From DATEOR01 sp046733475 (GTDB lineage: Bacteria; Actinomycetota; Thermoleophilia; Gaiellales; Gaiellaceae), in assembly GCA_046733475.1 (NCBI GenBank), contig JBKPPF010000052.1:14353-78352 (forward strand): a stretch of 64,000 nt of DNA, written 5' to 3'. Numbering within the stretch: position 1 is the first letter of the stretch; each line of letters begins with the position of its first letter. The notes beneath the pieces were generated by a model. It worked only from the letters and a program-made list of their open reading frames with translations. It made no database searches and had not been told where the DNA came from. Shown one piece after another: positions 6,977 to 15,518 of the stretch. Both the position numbers and the translations under genes were made by a program.

Positions 6977-9091
6977 ATGGCGCGTGATCCGAAGCACGAC
7001 ATTCTCTTCGAGCCGATCGAGATCGGCCCGAAGACCATGAAGAACCGCTTCTACCAGATCCCCCATTGCAACGGGTTCGGGTCGGAGAAGCCCCTGAACC
7101 AGGCGCACTTCCGGGCCATGAAGGCCGAGGGTGGCTACGCCGCGGTTTGTACGGAGTACTGCTCCATCCATCCGGAGTCCGACGACACCCACAGGGTCTC
7201 GGCCCGGCTCTGGGACGACGACGACATCAAGAACCTCGGGCTCATGTGCGACATGCTCCACGAGCACGGCGCGCTTGCCGCTGCCGAGCTCTGGTACGGC
7301 GGCCCGCACGCGCCCTGCATGGAGACGCGCTGCGTCCCGCGCGCGCCGTCGCAGATCCCGTCGGACTTCGAGCACCTCACGTATCCGAAGGAGATGGACA
7401 AGGACGACATCCGCGAGGTCCAGGGCTTCTACGTCGAGGCGGCGAAACGTGCCCGCGAGGCCGGCTTCGACATCGTCTACGTCTACGGTTCGCACTCCTA
7501 TCTCCCGCAGCAGTTCCTGACCCCCTACTACAACCGGCGCAAGGACGAGTACGGAGGCTCCTTCGAGAACCGCGCGCGTTTCTGGCGCGAGACGATCGAG
7601 CAGGTGCGCGAGGCAGTCGGCGACGATTGCGCGATCGCCGTCCGCATGTCCACCGACATGTTCATGGGCGAGGCCGGCACGCAGCTCGAGCGCGACTGCC
7701 TGCCGTTCGTGGAGCTCGTGGACGAGATCGTGGACGTCTGGGACATCAACGTCTCCGGGATCTCCGAGTGGGGCGAGGACGCGACCCCATCCCGCTTCTA
7801 CGAGTCAGGCCGCATGCTCCCGTGGCAGAAGGCGGTGAAGGGCGTCTCGAAGAAGCCGGTGCTCGGGGTCGGACGCTTCACGAGCCCGGACCTCATGGTC
7901 GAGGCGATCAACGACGGCGCGCTCGACATCATCGCCACCTGCCGGCCATCGATCTCCGATCCCTTCCTTCCGAAGAAGATCGATGAGGGCAGGCTCGACG
8001 ACATCCGCGAGTGCATCGGCTGCAACATCTGCATCTCCCGCTGGGAGATCGGCGGCCCGCCGGTCATCTGCACGCAGAACGCGACCGCAGGCGAGGAGTA
8101 CCGGCGCGGCTGGCACCCGGAGAAGTTCGAGAAGGCGGGGAACGCCGACAACGACGTCCTCATCGTCGGCGCAGGCCCGGCCGGGATGGAGTGCGCGCGT
8201 GTCCTCGGCGAGCGCGGCATGCGCCGCGTCCACCTCGTCGAAGGGCAGGACGACATGGGCGGGATCATGCGCTGGATCCCGCAGTTCCCCGGGCTCGGCG
8301 AATGGGCCCGCGTCGTCAACTACCGCAAGATCCAGATCGACAAGCTGAAGAACGTCGAGTTCATCCCGAACACGCGGCTCGACGCGGACGGCGTCAAGAA
8401 CTACGGCGCCGAGATCGTCATCGTCGCGACCGGCGGCTACTGGGGGACCGACGGCCTCAACGGCTGCACCCACGACACGATTCCGGGCGCGGACGCCTCG
8501 CAGGCATGGTGCGCGACTCCGGAGCAGATCATGGTCGAGGGCAAGGCCGTGGGCGACAAGGTGCTGATCGTCGACAACGACGGCTACTTCACCGGCGTCT
8601 CGCTCGCCGAGAAGCTTGCGGAGGAGGGCAAGCAGGTCACCCTCATGACGCACCTCGGCCACATCGCGCCGTACATGCACTTCACGCTCGAGGCGCCGAA
8701 CATGCACCGGAAGCTGCACAAGCTCAAGGTCGAGATCGTCACGTACCAGATCCCGACGGAAATGGCAGAGGGCAAGGTCACCTCCGCGCACGTCTACGAC
8801 GAGGAGCACCTGACCGAGTGGGGCGTCGACTCGGTCGTTCTCGTGACGCAGAGGCGGTCGAACGACGCGCTCTACCGCGAGCTGAAGGACTCGGTCGGCA
8901 TCGACGCGCTCGAGTCAGAGGGCATCGCTGGCTTCTACCGGATCGGCGACTGCGTCGCCCCGCGGCTCGTGGCCGACTGCATCTTCGACGGGCACAGGCT
9001 CGCGCGTGAGATCGACTCCGAGAATCCCGACGTGCCGCTGCCGTTCAAGCGCGAGCGCCACGTCATTGAACGAGAGGCGGTTCTCGCCTGA
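6977..9091 (+). CDS. tmd: Trimethylamine dehydrogenase-type flavoprotein (FMN, 4Fe-4S)
   Basis: A 704-residue protein; TMADH is about 730. Residues 1-370 form an Old-Yellow-Enzyme TIM barrel, followed by a Fe-S loop and a C-terminal ADP-binding domain (VLIVGAGPAGMEC). It can be read against Methylophilus TMADH with a constant +1 offset: Cys31 for the covalent cysteinyl-FMN, Tyr61/Trp265/Trp356 for the aromatic bowl that holds the trimethylammonium group, the catalytic Tyr170-His173-Asp268 triad, Arg223, and Cys346/349/352/365 for the cluster. Tyr61 matches TMADH; dimethylamine dehydrogenase is known to differ there. The expected reaction is trimethylamine to dimethylamine plus formaldehyde with ETF as acceptor. 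AAGGAGG precedes the ATG by 9 nt. It is the first gene of an operon with etfB, etfA and an ETF:quinone oxidoreductase. Dimethylamine or a methylated glycine remains an alternative substrate. Confidence 0.88.
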   Translation: MARDPKHDILFEPIEIGPKTMKNRFYQIPHCNGFGSEKPLNQAHFRAMKAEGGYAAVCTEYCSIHPESDDTHRVSARLWDDDDIKNLGLMCDMLHEHGALAAAELWYGGPHAPCMETRCVPRAPSQIPSDFEHLTYPKEMDKDDIREVQGFYVEAAKRAREAGFDIVYVYGSHSYLPQQFLTPYYNRRKDEYGGSFENRARFWRETIEQVREAVGDDCAIAVRMSTDMFMGEAGTQLERDCLPFVELVDEIVDVWDINVSGISEWGEDATPSRFYESGRMLPWQKAVKGVSKKPVLGVGRFTSPDLMVEAINDGALDIIATCRPSISDPFLPKKIDEGRLDDIRECIGCNICISRWEIGGPPVICTQNATAGEEYRRGWHPEKFEKAGNADNDVLIVGAGPAGMECARVLGERGMRRVHLVEGQDDMGGIMRWIPQFPGLGEWARVVNYRKIQIDKLKNVEFIPNTRLDADGVKNYGAEIVIVATGGYWGTDGLNGCTHDTIPGADASQAWCATPEQIMVEGKAVGDKVLIVDNDGYFTGVSLAEKLAEEGKQVTLMTHLGHIAPYMHFTLEAPNMHRKLHKLKVEIVTYQIPTEMAEGKVTSAHVYDEEHLTEWGVDSVVLVTQRRSNDALYRELKDSVGIDALESEGIAGFYRIGDCVAPRLVADCIFDGHRLAREIDSENPDVPLPFKRERHVIEREAVLA

Positions 9092-9840
9092 AAATCGTCG
9101 TCGCGGTCAAGCAGGTCGCCGTCCTCGGCGACGAAGTCGAGTTCACCGAAGACGAGCGGGATGTCGATCCCGACTACCTCGACTTCGCGCTGAACGAGTG
9201 GGACACGTACGCGACCGAGGAGGCGCTCCGCCTCGTCGAGGCCGCAGGCTCCGGCGAGGTCGTCGTCGTGTCGGTCGGGGACGAGGACGCGGAGGACGCC
9301 ATGCGGCGCTGTCTCGCCATGGGCGCCGACCGCGGCATTCGTATCGAGGCGGAAGGGCGGCTCGACCCGATCCAGGTCGCCCGGGTTCTCGCGGAGGTCG
9401 TCCAGGGCGAGAGCGCCGACCTCGTCTTCGCGGGCGTGCAGTCGAGCGACTCCGTTCAGGCCGCGACCGGCGGAGCCCTTGCCGGGCTCCTCGACATGCC
9501 GTCGGTCGCAGTGGTGACGAAGATCGAGCTCGGCAACGGGAAGGCGACGGTCAACCGCGAGCTCGAAGGCGGGCTCGTGGACGTGGTCGACGTGGACACG
9601 CCCGCGGTACTCACCATCCAGACCGGGATCAACGAGCCGCGCTACGCGACACTCCGGGCGATCAAGCACGCGGAGGAGAAGGAGATCGAAGTGCGACAGG
9701 CGGGCGAACTCGCCGAGCCGGCCTCCCGTGTCCGCAAGATGTTCGTCCCCCCAAAGGGCGAAGGCGCGGAGATGCTGAACGGTGGCGCGGCCGAGGTCGC
9801 GCAGCGCATTCAGGAGATCCTGAAGGAGAAGCTCGCGTGA
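9088..9840 (+). CDS. etfB: Electron transfer flavoprotein beta subunit, CTG start
   Basis: A 250-residue EtfB: N-terminus KIVVAVKQV, then the family stretches DPYxLDFALNEWD-like (DPDYLDFALNEWD), LAGLLDMPSVAVVTKIEL and the AMP-contacting VQSSDSVQAATGGALAG. With EtfA it carries FAD and AMP and shuttles electrons from the dehydrogenase to the membrane. No ATG, GTG or TTG exists between the in-frame TGA at 9067 and residue 60 of the protein. The codon giving the normal N-terminus is CTG at 9088, which overlaps the upstream stop as CTGA and has AGAGGCGG 7 nt before it. The next standard start (GTG 9268) would delete the first strand of the fold. Confidence 0.88.
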   Translation: MKIVVAVKQVAVLGDEVEFTEDERDVDPDYLDFALNEWDTYATEEALRLVEAAGSGEVVVVSVGDEDAEDAMRRCLAMGADRGIRIEAEGRLDPIQVARVLAEVVQGESADLVFAGVQSSDSVQAATGGALAGLLDMPSVAVVTKIELGNGKATVNRELEGGLVDVVDVDTPAVLTIQTGINEPRYATLRAIKHAEEKEIEVRQAGELAEPASRVRKMFVPPKGEGAEMLNGGAAEVAQRIQEILKEKLA

Positions 9841-10778
9841 GCGTCCTGATCGTCGCGGAGCACCTGCGGGGCCAGGTCCGCCCAATCACGCTCGAGCTCG
9901 TCTCGGCGGCGAAGGAGCTGGGCGAGGAGACGGCGGTTGCCGTCATCGCCAAAGACCCGGCCGCGATTGCCGACCAGGTGGACGTCGAGGGCGTGAACGA
10001 GATCGTGAGCGTCGAGGTCGAGCAAGAAGAGTTCGAGAACGACGTCTACCGCCAGGCGGTCGAGCAGCTCATCTCCGACCGGAGTCCCGACGTCGTCCTC
10101 GTCGGGTTCACCGTGAACGGCATGGGCTACGCTCCGGCGCTTGCGGCCACGCTCGGCATCGGCTTCGCGTCGGACGTCTTCGCCCTCCGGCGCGACGGAG
10201 ACGACCTCGTCGCCGAGCGATCCTTCTACGGGTCGAAGGTGAACGCCGAGATCGAATTCCCCGGCCACGACCGCGTCCTCCTGATGATCCGACCCACCGC
10301 CTGGCCGCCGGCCGAGGGCGACGGCGCCGCGGTCGAGGCGGGGCTCGAGGTCGCCATCACCGGCTCCCGGGCCCGGCACAAAGACTTCCAGGAAGTCGCT
10401 GCGGGAGGCGACGTCGACATCACGGCAGCGGACTTCCTGCTCTCGGTCGGGCGCGGCGTCGGCGAGAAGGAGAACCTGGGCCAGTTCGAGGGCCTCGCGG
10501 AGAAGATGGGCGCGACCCTGTCCGTCTCCCGCCCGCTCGTCGACCAGGGGTGGATGCCGAACTCGCGGCAGGTCGGCCAGTCCGGCAAGACCGTGAAGCC
10601 GAAGGTCTATCTCGCTCTCGGCATCTCGGGCGCGGTGCAGCACCTCGCGGGCATGAAGACGAGCGGCACCATCATCGCCGTCAACACCGATCCCGAGGCG
10701 GCGATCTTCAACGTCGCCCACTACGGGGCGGTGGCAGACCTCTTCGAGGTCGCGGAAGAGCTCGAGAAGCTCTACTAG
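9837..10778 (+). CDS. etfA: Electron transfer flavoprotein alpha subunit
   Basis: A 313-residue EtfA. The N-terminal domain begins SVLIVAEHLRGQVRPITLEL, and the C-terminal FAD domain carries the family signature spanning PKVYLALGISGAVQH, AGMKTSGTIIAVN and DPEAAIFNVAHYG. It forms a heterodimer with EtfB and holds the FAD that accepts electrons from the upstream flavoprotein. The GTG start overlaps the etfB stop as GTGA, with AAGGAG upstream. The order dehydrogenase-etfB-etfA-membrane Fe-S protein points to one dedicated electron chain. Confidence 0.95.
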   Translation: MSVLIVAEHLRGQVRPITLELVSAAKELGEETAVAVIAKDPAAIADQVDVEGVNEIVSVEVEQEEFENDVYRQAVEQLISDRSPDVVLVGFTVNGMGYAPALAATLGIGFASDVFALRRDGDDLVAERSFYGSKVNAEIEFPGHDRVLLMIRPTAWPPAEGDGAAVEAGLEVAITGSRARHKDFQEVAAGGDVDITAADFLLSVGRGVGEKENLGQFEGLAEKMGATLSVSRPLVDQGWMPNSRQVGQSGKTVKPKVYLALGISGAVQHLAGMKTSGTIIAVNTDPEAAIFNVAHYGAVADLFEVAEELEKLY

Positions 10779-10779
10779 C

Positions 10780-12867
10780 GTGACCGCGACTCGGGACACG
10801 TTCGCCGGTCTCGAGACGTGGCAGGTCGTCCTCTGGTACTCGCTGATCGTCCTCTCGGTCGCGATCTTCGTCTACGGCGTACTTCGCCTCCTCCTCAAGT
10901 ACCGCCACGGACGCGGCCACGAAAAGCTCAGCAACCGGCGCGAGCGCGCGATCCGGGTCGGCAAGGTCGTCTTCACGCACGCGTGGATCCGCAGGCGTGA
11001 CCCGATGGCGGGCCTTGGGCACCTGCTCGTCTTCTACGGCTTCATGGTGCTCTTCGCGGGTACGGCCATCCTGGCGTTCCAGGACGATTTCGCAAACCCG
11101 GTGCTCAGCTTCGACTTCTGGCACGGCTGGTTCTACAAGCTGTACTCGCTCTTCCTCGATCTCTTCGGCGCCGCGCTCGTCGTCGGGCTCGCCTACTTCG
11201 CCGTCAAGCGCGGCATCCTGAGGCCGTTCCGCCTGCGCTACTGGCGGCCAGTCGAGCCGGCCGAGCCCTTGCGCAACCAGCCTCGACGCTACGAACTCGG
11301 GGACTGGGTCTTCCTCGGGAGCCTCTTTTTCCTCGCGCTCACGGGGTTCCTGCTCGAGTCGTTCCGGATCGCCGCGGACGACCCCAGCTTCGAGGTGTGG
11401 GCACCCGTCGGGTACGCGATCGGGCACGGCTTCCGCGCGATCGGTTTCGAGGACGGACCCGCGGCGGACGCGCGCGCCGTCGACTGGTGGGTGCACGGGG
11501 TCTTCGCGCTCTTCTGGGTTTCCTCGATCCCGTTCACGAAGGCCGTGCACATGCTCGCCGGGCCGGCCGGCGTGGCGGTCAAGGACGACCGGGCGGGCAA
11601 CCGCCTCGCGCCGCTCCCTGCCGGCGCGAAAGCCGCGGACGTCGGCTACGCGTTCATCGACTCGCTTCTGCCCAAGCACCTCCTCGACCTGGACGCCTGC
11701 ACGAAGTGCGGGAAATGCCACGCCGCGTGCCCGGCGACCGCAACCGGCTATCCCCTTTCACCCCGCGACCTCGTCCTCGACCTGCGCGAGGTGGCCGAGG
11801 GCTCGATGGGCAACCGCGCTGCGCTCGGCATCGGGCCCGACTTCCCCGAGCACGCACAGATCCTCGGCACCATCAAGCCGGAGACGCTGTGGTCGTGCAT
11901 GCAGTGCATGGCCTGCGTCGAGATCTGCCCGGTCGGGATCGAGCACGTCCCGATCATCAACCAGATGCGCCGCGCCCTGGTCGAGAAGGGCGACATGGAT
12001 GCGCAGCTGCAGCAGACACTCGAAACCATCTACACCTCCGGGAACTCTTTCGGCGAGGCGAAGCGAAAGCGCGGACGCTGGGCGAAGGATCTCGACTTCG
12101 ACGTGAAGGACATCCGCACGAGCCCGGCGGAGGTGTTGTGGTTCGTGGGCGACTACGCGTCCTTCGACCCACGAAACCAGAAGGTGACCCAGTCGCTCGC
12201 ACGCATCCTGCGCCGCGCCGGCGTCGACTTCGGGATCCTCTACGACGGCGAGCGTACAGCCGGAAACGACGTGCGCCGGGTCGGCGAGGAGGGCCTCTAC
12301 GCGGATCTTGCCGAGGAGAACGTCGCCACGATCTCCGGCTGTAGCTTCGACCGGATCCTCACCTCGGACCCGCACAGCTTCAACACGCTCAAGAACGAGT
12401 ACCCCCAGTTCGGCGGCGAGTGGGACGTGATGCACCACTCGCAGCTCCTCCTCGAGCTGCTCGAGAACGGGCGCCTGCAGGTGACGAAAGGTCTCGGCTA
12501 CCGCGTCACCTACCACGACCCCTGCACCCTCGGTCGCTACAACGGCGTCTATGACCCGCCGCGACAGGTTCTGGAGACGATCGGCGCCGAGCTCGTCGAA
12601 ATGCCGCGAAACCGCGACAACGCCCTCTGCTGCGGCGCGGGCGGCGGACGCATCTGGATGAAGGAGCTGAAGGGCGAGGACTCCCCCCGCCCGAGCGAGC
12701 TGAGGATCGACGAGGCCGTCGAGCTCGGCGGGATCGACTACTTCGTCGTCGCCTGCCCGAAGGACGTGACGATGTACGAGGACGCGATCAAGACGTCCGG
12801 GCACCAGGGCGAGCTCGAGCTCCGCGAGCTCTCCGAGCTCGTGTACGAGGCTCTCGCCCTCGCCTGA
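10780..12867 (+). CDS. Membrane Fe-S oxidoreductase, DgcB/EMO-type ETF:quinone oxidoreductase
   Basis: A 695-residue protein. The N-terminal third (residues 10-270) has five or six membrane helices resembling the NarI-type haem-b domain. Two ferredoxin motifs follow (CTKCGKCHAACPA about residue 307; CMQCMACVEICPVG about 374), then two CCG domains (HDPCTLGRY and ALCCGAGGGRIWM). This architecture is that of DgcB of dimethylglycine catabolism and of membrane-bound ETF:(mena)quinone oxidoreductases. It should take electrons from the EtfAB encoded directly upstream and reduce the quinone pool. GTG start 2 nt after the etfA stop. Confidence 0.88.
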   Translation: MTATRDTFAGLETWQVVLWYSLIVLSVAIFVYGVLRLLLKYRHGRGHEKLSNRRERAIRVGKVVFTHAWIRRRDPMAGLGHLLVFYGFMVLFAGTAILAFQDDFANPVLSFDFWHGWFYKLYSLFLDLFGAALVVGLAYFAVKRGILRPFRLRYWRPVEPAEPLRNQPRRYELGDWVFLGSLFFLALTGFLLESFRIAADDPSFEVWAPVGYAIGHGFRAIGFEDGPAADARAVDWWVHGVFALFWVSSIPFTKAVHMLAGPAGVAVKDDRAGNRLAPLPAGAKAADVGYAFIDSLLPKHLLDLDACTKCGKCHAACPATATGYPLSPRDLVLDLREVAEGSMGNRAALGIGPDFPEHAQILGTIKPETLWSCMQCMACVEICPVGIEHVPIINQMRRALVEKGDMDAQLQQTLETIYTSGNSFGEAKRKRGRWAKDLDFDVKDIRTSPAEVLWFVGDYASFDPRNQKVTQSLARILRRAGVDFGILYDGERTAGNDVRRVGEEGLYADLAEENVATISGCSFDRILTSDPHSFNTLKNEYPQFGGEWDVMHHSQLLLELLENGRLQVTKGLGYRVTYHDPCTLGRYNGVYDPPRQVLETIGAELVEMPRNRDNALCCGAGGGRIWMKELKGEDSPRPSELRIDEAVELGGIDYFVVACPKDVTMYEDAIKTSGHQGELELRELSELVYEALALA

Positions 12868-13220
12868 TGGCGCACATCGCCCTTGCGGTCAGAGACCAGG
12901 TGCGCTCGCAACACTTCTACGAGACCTACTTCGGCTTCGATCCCGTGACGGCCTGGATCGCCGATGACGGCGTGCTCCTCATCAAGGGACCCGGCGACGT
13001 GACACTCGCGCTCGGCGAGACCGACGAGCCGATCCAGTTGCCGAGCTTCCTCCACTTCGGCTTCAAGAGCGCGGCCGGCGCCGAGGAAGTGCGCGCCTTT
13101 CGGGACCGCCTCTCCGGCGACGGGATCGAGATTGTGGAGTTCTCGGACGAGGGCGACTACGTGAGCGTGAAGTGCCGCGACCCGGACGGCTACGTGATCG
13201 AATTCGCCTGGGAAGGATGA
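12867..13220 (+). CDS. VOC (glyoxalase/bleomycin-resistance fold) protein
   Basis: A 117-residue protein starting MAHIALAVRDQVRSQHFYETYFG and ending DPDGYVIEFAWEG, both standard landmarks of the vicinal-oxygen-chelate fold. It has His3 and a C-terminal Glu that commonly bind metal. VOC proteins include lyases, dioxygenases and glyoxalases, so the substrate cannot be read from sequence. Its ATG overlaps the stop of the oxidoreductase by 1 nt, making it a co-translated member of the methylated-amine operon. It could detoxify an aldehyde by-product, but that is a guess. Confidence 0.8.
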   Translation: MAHIALAVRDQVRSQHFYETYFGFDPVTAWIADDGVLLIKGPGDVTLALGETDEPIQLPSFLHFGFKSAAGAEEVRAFRDRLSGDGIEIVEFSDEGDYVSVKCRDPDGYVIEFAWEG

Positions 13221-13669
13221 GCAGAGTCAAGACGCCGCCCGAAGTTGCGGCCGGCTACGACCGGGTCGCCCGAGAGTATGCCGCGCTCGAAGGCGAAGAG
13301 AAGTGGCCTCGCCTCCGGTGGCTGCACGCCCTGACCGCGCGCCGCGACGACTGCTCACGCGTGCTCGACCTGGGCTGCGGAAACGGTGTGCCGGTCGTAC
13401 GAGAACTCGTGCACCGACACGAAGTGCTTGGAGTCGACATCTCCGAGGGCCAGATCGATTGGGCGCGCCAGAACGTGCCAGAGGCGACGTTTCGAGTGGC
13501 CGATGCAACTGCGCTTGACTTCAGGCCCGCCAGTTTCGATGCGATCGTGTCCCTGTACATGCTCGGCCTTCGTAGGCCTTCGCATCCGCGGGGCCGACGC
13601 GGGCCTCCGCGCGACTCTCCGAGGGTCTTGCAACAGGTCGCGTGGACTCGACGGCCATCGGTTTCCTAG
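13217..13669 (+). pseudogene. Truncated class I SAM-dependent methyltransferase
   Basis: The first 115 residues look like an intact methyltransferase start: AAGYDRVAREYAAL, the SAM-binding motif VLDLGCGNGVPV, the acidic post-motif VLGVDIS and the motif FDAIVSLYMLG. After that the sequence becomes Arg/Pro-rich (LRRPSHPRGRRG) with no similarity to the second half of the family, and stops at 150 residues; normal members run about 200-240. This looks like a 3' deletion joined to unrelated DNA. It starts at ATG 13217, overlapping the VOC stop. Expression is likely but activity is doubtful. Confidence 0.65.
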
Positions 13670-13703
13670 GCTACACCCGTCTTCCCACGAAAAGGAGCTT
13701 CCG

Positions 13704-14810
13704 TTGAGCAAGGAGACCGCGTTCTACCCCCGACTGAAGGCCATGACGGACGAGTGGATGGACCTGTTCGGCTACTGGGCGCCGACGGTCGTGACGGACA
13801 CGCAGGAGGAGTACCGCGCCGTGCGCGAGACCGCGGGCCTGATGGACTTCACGATGCTCCGCAAGGTCGACATCGAGGGCGAGGGCGCGCAGGATTTCGT
13901 CAACTCCCTCGTGACGCGCGACGTCTCCAAGCTGACTCCCGGGCACATCGCCTACGGCGCGCTCACGGACGACGACGGAAAGATGATCGACGACTGCACG
14001 TCGATGATGCGCTCGCCGGACAAGATCCGCTTCTGCGGCGCGAACGACCGCGACTACGAGATCTTCAGCGAGAAGGCGCCGGAATCCATCAGCGTGCGCG
14101 AGTTCACCGACGCGATGCCGCATCTCTGCCTGCAGGGCCCGAAGAGCCGCGAGATGCTGCAGGGCCTCGCCAACCAGGACCTCTCCAACGAGGCCTTCCC
14201 TTACTACACCTTCCGCGAGGACGTCGAGATCGCCGGCATCCCCATCTTCATGACCCGGCTCGGCTACACGGCGGAGCTCGGCTACGAGCTCTGGGTCGAC
14301 CGCGATCGCGCGCTCGAGCTCTGGGATGCGCTCGTGGAGCACACCGAGCCCCAGGGGATGAAGGTGATCGGGATGGTCGCGCTCGACCTCTTCCGGATCG
14401 AGGGCGGCTTCATCATCGGCGGCATCGAGTATGACCCGACCGTCTCGCCCTTCGAGTGCGGGCTCGGGTGGTCGGTCGACTTCGGGAAGAGCGATTTCCA
14501 GGGCCGCGAGGCGCTCGAACGGGACAAGGACGCCACGCAGCTTCGCCTCACGAGCGTCGTCCTGGAGGGCGGCGGCGACGAGGCGTCGGGCGGGGATATC
14601 TTCGTGGACGGAGAAGAGGTCGGACTCGTCACGCAGGCGGTCGAGTCCCCGTACCTCGATGGAAAGACGCTGGGGCTCGCGAAAATCCGCAAGGACCTCA
14701 TCGAGGTCGGGCGCAAGATCGACGTTCAGATCGGCGAAGAGCAGGTACCGGGCGAGATCGTCACGCATCCCGTGTACGACAAGGAGCGACGGAGGGTGAA
14801 GGAAAGCTAG
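13704..14810 (+). CDS. GcvT-like aminomethyltransferase / THF-dependent demethylase
   Basis: A 368-residue protein. Family landmarks are LMDFTMLRKVDIEG, the folate-site loop DDDGKMIDDCTSMM, LCLQGPKSREML, RLGYTAELGYELW and FRIEGGFIIGG. The start is TTG 13704, chosen because AAAGGAG lies 7 nt before it and it gives the expected N-terminus. It keeps the Asp-Asp pair that the first copy (1-1102) has changed to Gly-Asp. GcvT-like enzymes transfer the oxidised methyl group to tetrahydrofolate, which would trap formaldehyde-level carbon made by the dehydrogenase. No GcvH/GcvP partners are encoded here, so glycine cleavage is unlikely. The exact donor is unknown. Confidence 0.88.
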   Translation: MSKETAFYPRLKAMTDEWMDLFGYWAPTVVTDTQEEYRAVRETAGLMDFTMLRKVDIEGEGAQDFVNSLVTRDVSKLTPGHIAYGALTDDDGKMIDDCTSMMRSPDKIRFCGANDRDYEIFSEKAPESISVREFTDAMPHLCLQGPKSREMLQGLANQDLSNEAFPYYTFREDVEIAGIPIFMTRLGYTAELGYELWVDRDRALELWDALVEHTEPQGMKVIGMVALDLFRIEGGFIIGGIEYDPTVSPFECGLGWSVDFGKSDFQGREALERDKDATQLRLTSVVLEGGGDEASGGDIFVDGEEVGLVTQAVESPYLDGKTLGLAKIRKDLIEVGRKIDVQIGEEQVPGEIVTHPVYDKERRRVKES

Positions 14811-14812
14811 GG

Positions 14813-15505
14813 GTGGCAGGCTGGTCGACACTGGGCGGACGGCACGATCGTGCCGCCGTGATCCCGTTCTGGATCGCCGGAGCGGGCCTCGTTCTCGTAA
14901 CTATCGCCGCGTGGATCTTCGTCATCGCGACGAGCGGCGACGACATGGAGATGATGCCGAGCGCCGGCGCCTACATCGGCTCGTGGACGCTGATGATGGC
15001 GGCGATGATGCTCCCCTCGGTCGCGCCCTTCGCGCTCCTGTACGCGCGCGGGGCCTCGAGCACGGCCGCTCCCGGGATTCTGGCGGCCGGCTATCTCGGC
15101 GTCTGGGCGATCGTCGGGATCCCGGCCTACGCACTGGATCGAGCCCTCGGGATGGACCATCCGACGGCAACGGCTGCCGTCCTGATCGCGGCCGGGCTCT
15201 ACCAGCTGTCACCGCTCAAGCAAACGTGTCTGAGCAAGTGTCGCTCGCCGGTGGACTTCCTCGTCCAACACTGGCGTCCGGGGCTGGGCGGGGCGTTCCG
15301 CCTCGGGGCCCACCACGGCACGTACTGCCTCGGCTGCTGCATCGCGCTCATGGCCCTGCTCGTCGTCGCCGGCGGGATGGATCTCGCGTGGGTGGCGGCG
15401 ATCGCGCTCGTCGTCGCGGCGGAGAAGCTCCTCCCCCACGGCCCGCTCCTGGGCAAGATCGGGGGAGTAGGATTAATCGCCGCCGGAATCGTCGTCGCGT
15501 TGTGA
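14813..15505 (+). CDS. DUF2182 integral membrane protein
   Basis: A 230-residue protein with about six helices. The DUF2182 landmarks are TLMMAAMMLPSVAPF in the second helix and YQLSPLKQTCLSKCRSP followed by GAHHGTYCLGCC, with paired Cys and His that look metal-binding. Predicted GTG start 2 nt after the gcvT-like stop. DUF2182 genes are commonly paired with DUF1326 genes, as here. The function is unknown; a metal-handling or redox role is only suggested by the Cys/His pattern. Confidence 0.82.
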   Translation: MAGWSTLGGRHDRAAVIPFWIAGAGLVLVTIAAWIFVIATSGDDMEMMPSAGAYIGSWTLMMAAMMLPSVAPFALLYARGASSTAAPGILAAGYLGVWAIVGIPAYALDRALGMDHPTATAAVLIAAGLYQLSPLKQTCLSKCRSPVDFLVQHWRPGLGGAFRLGAHHGTYCLGCCIALMALLVVAGGMDLAWVAAIALVVAAEKLLPHGPLLGKIGGVGLIAAGIVVAL

Positions 15506-15518
15506 AAGGAGACCTGAG

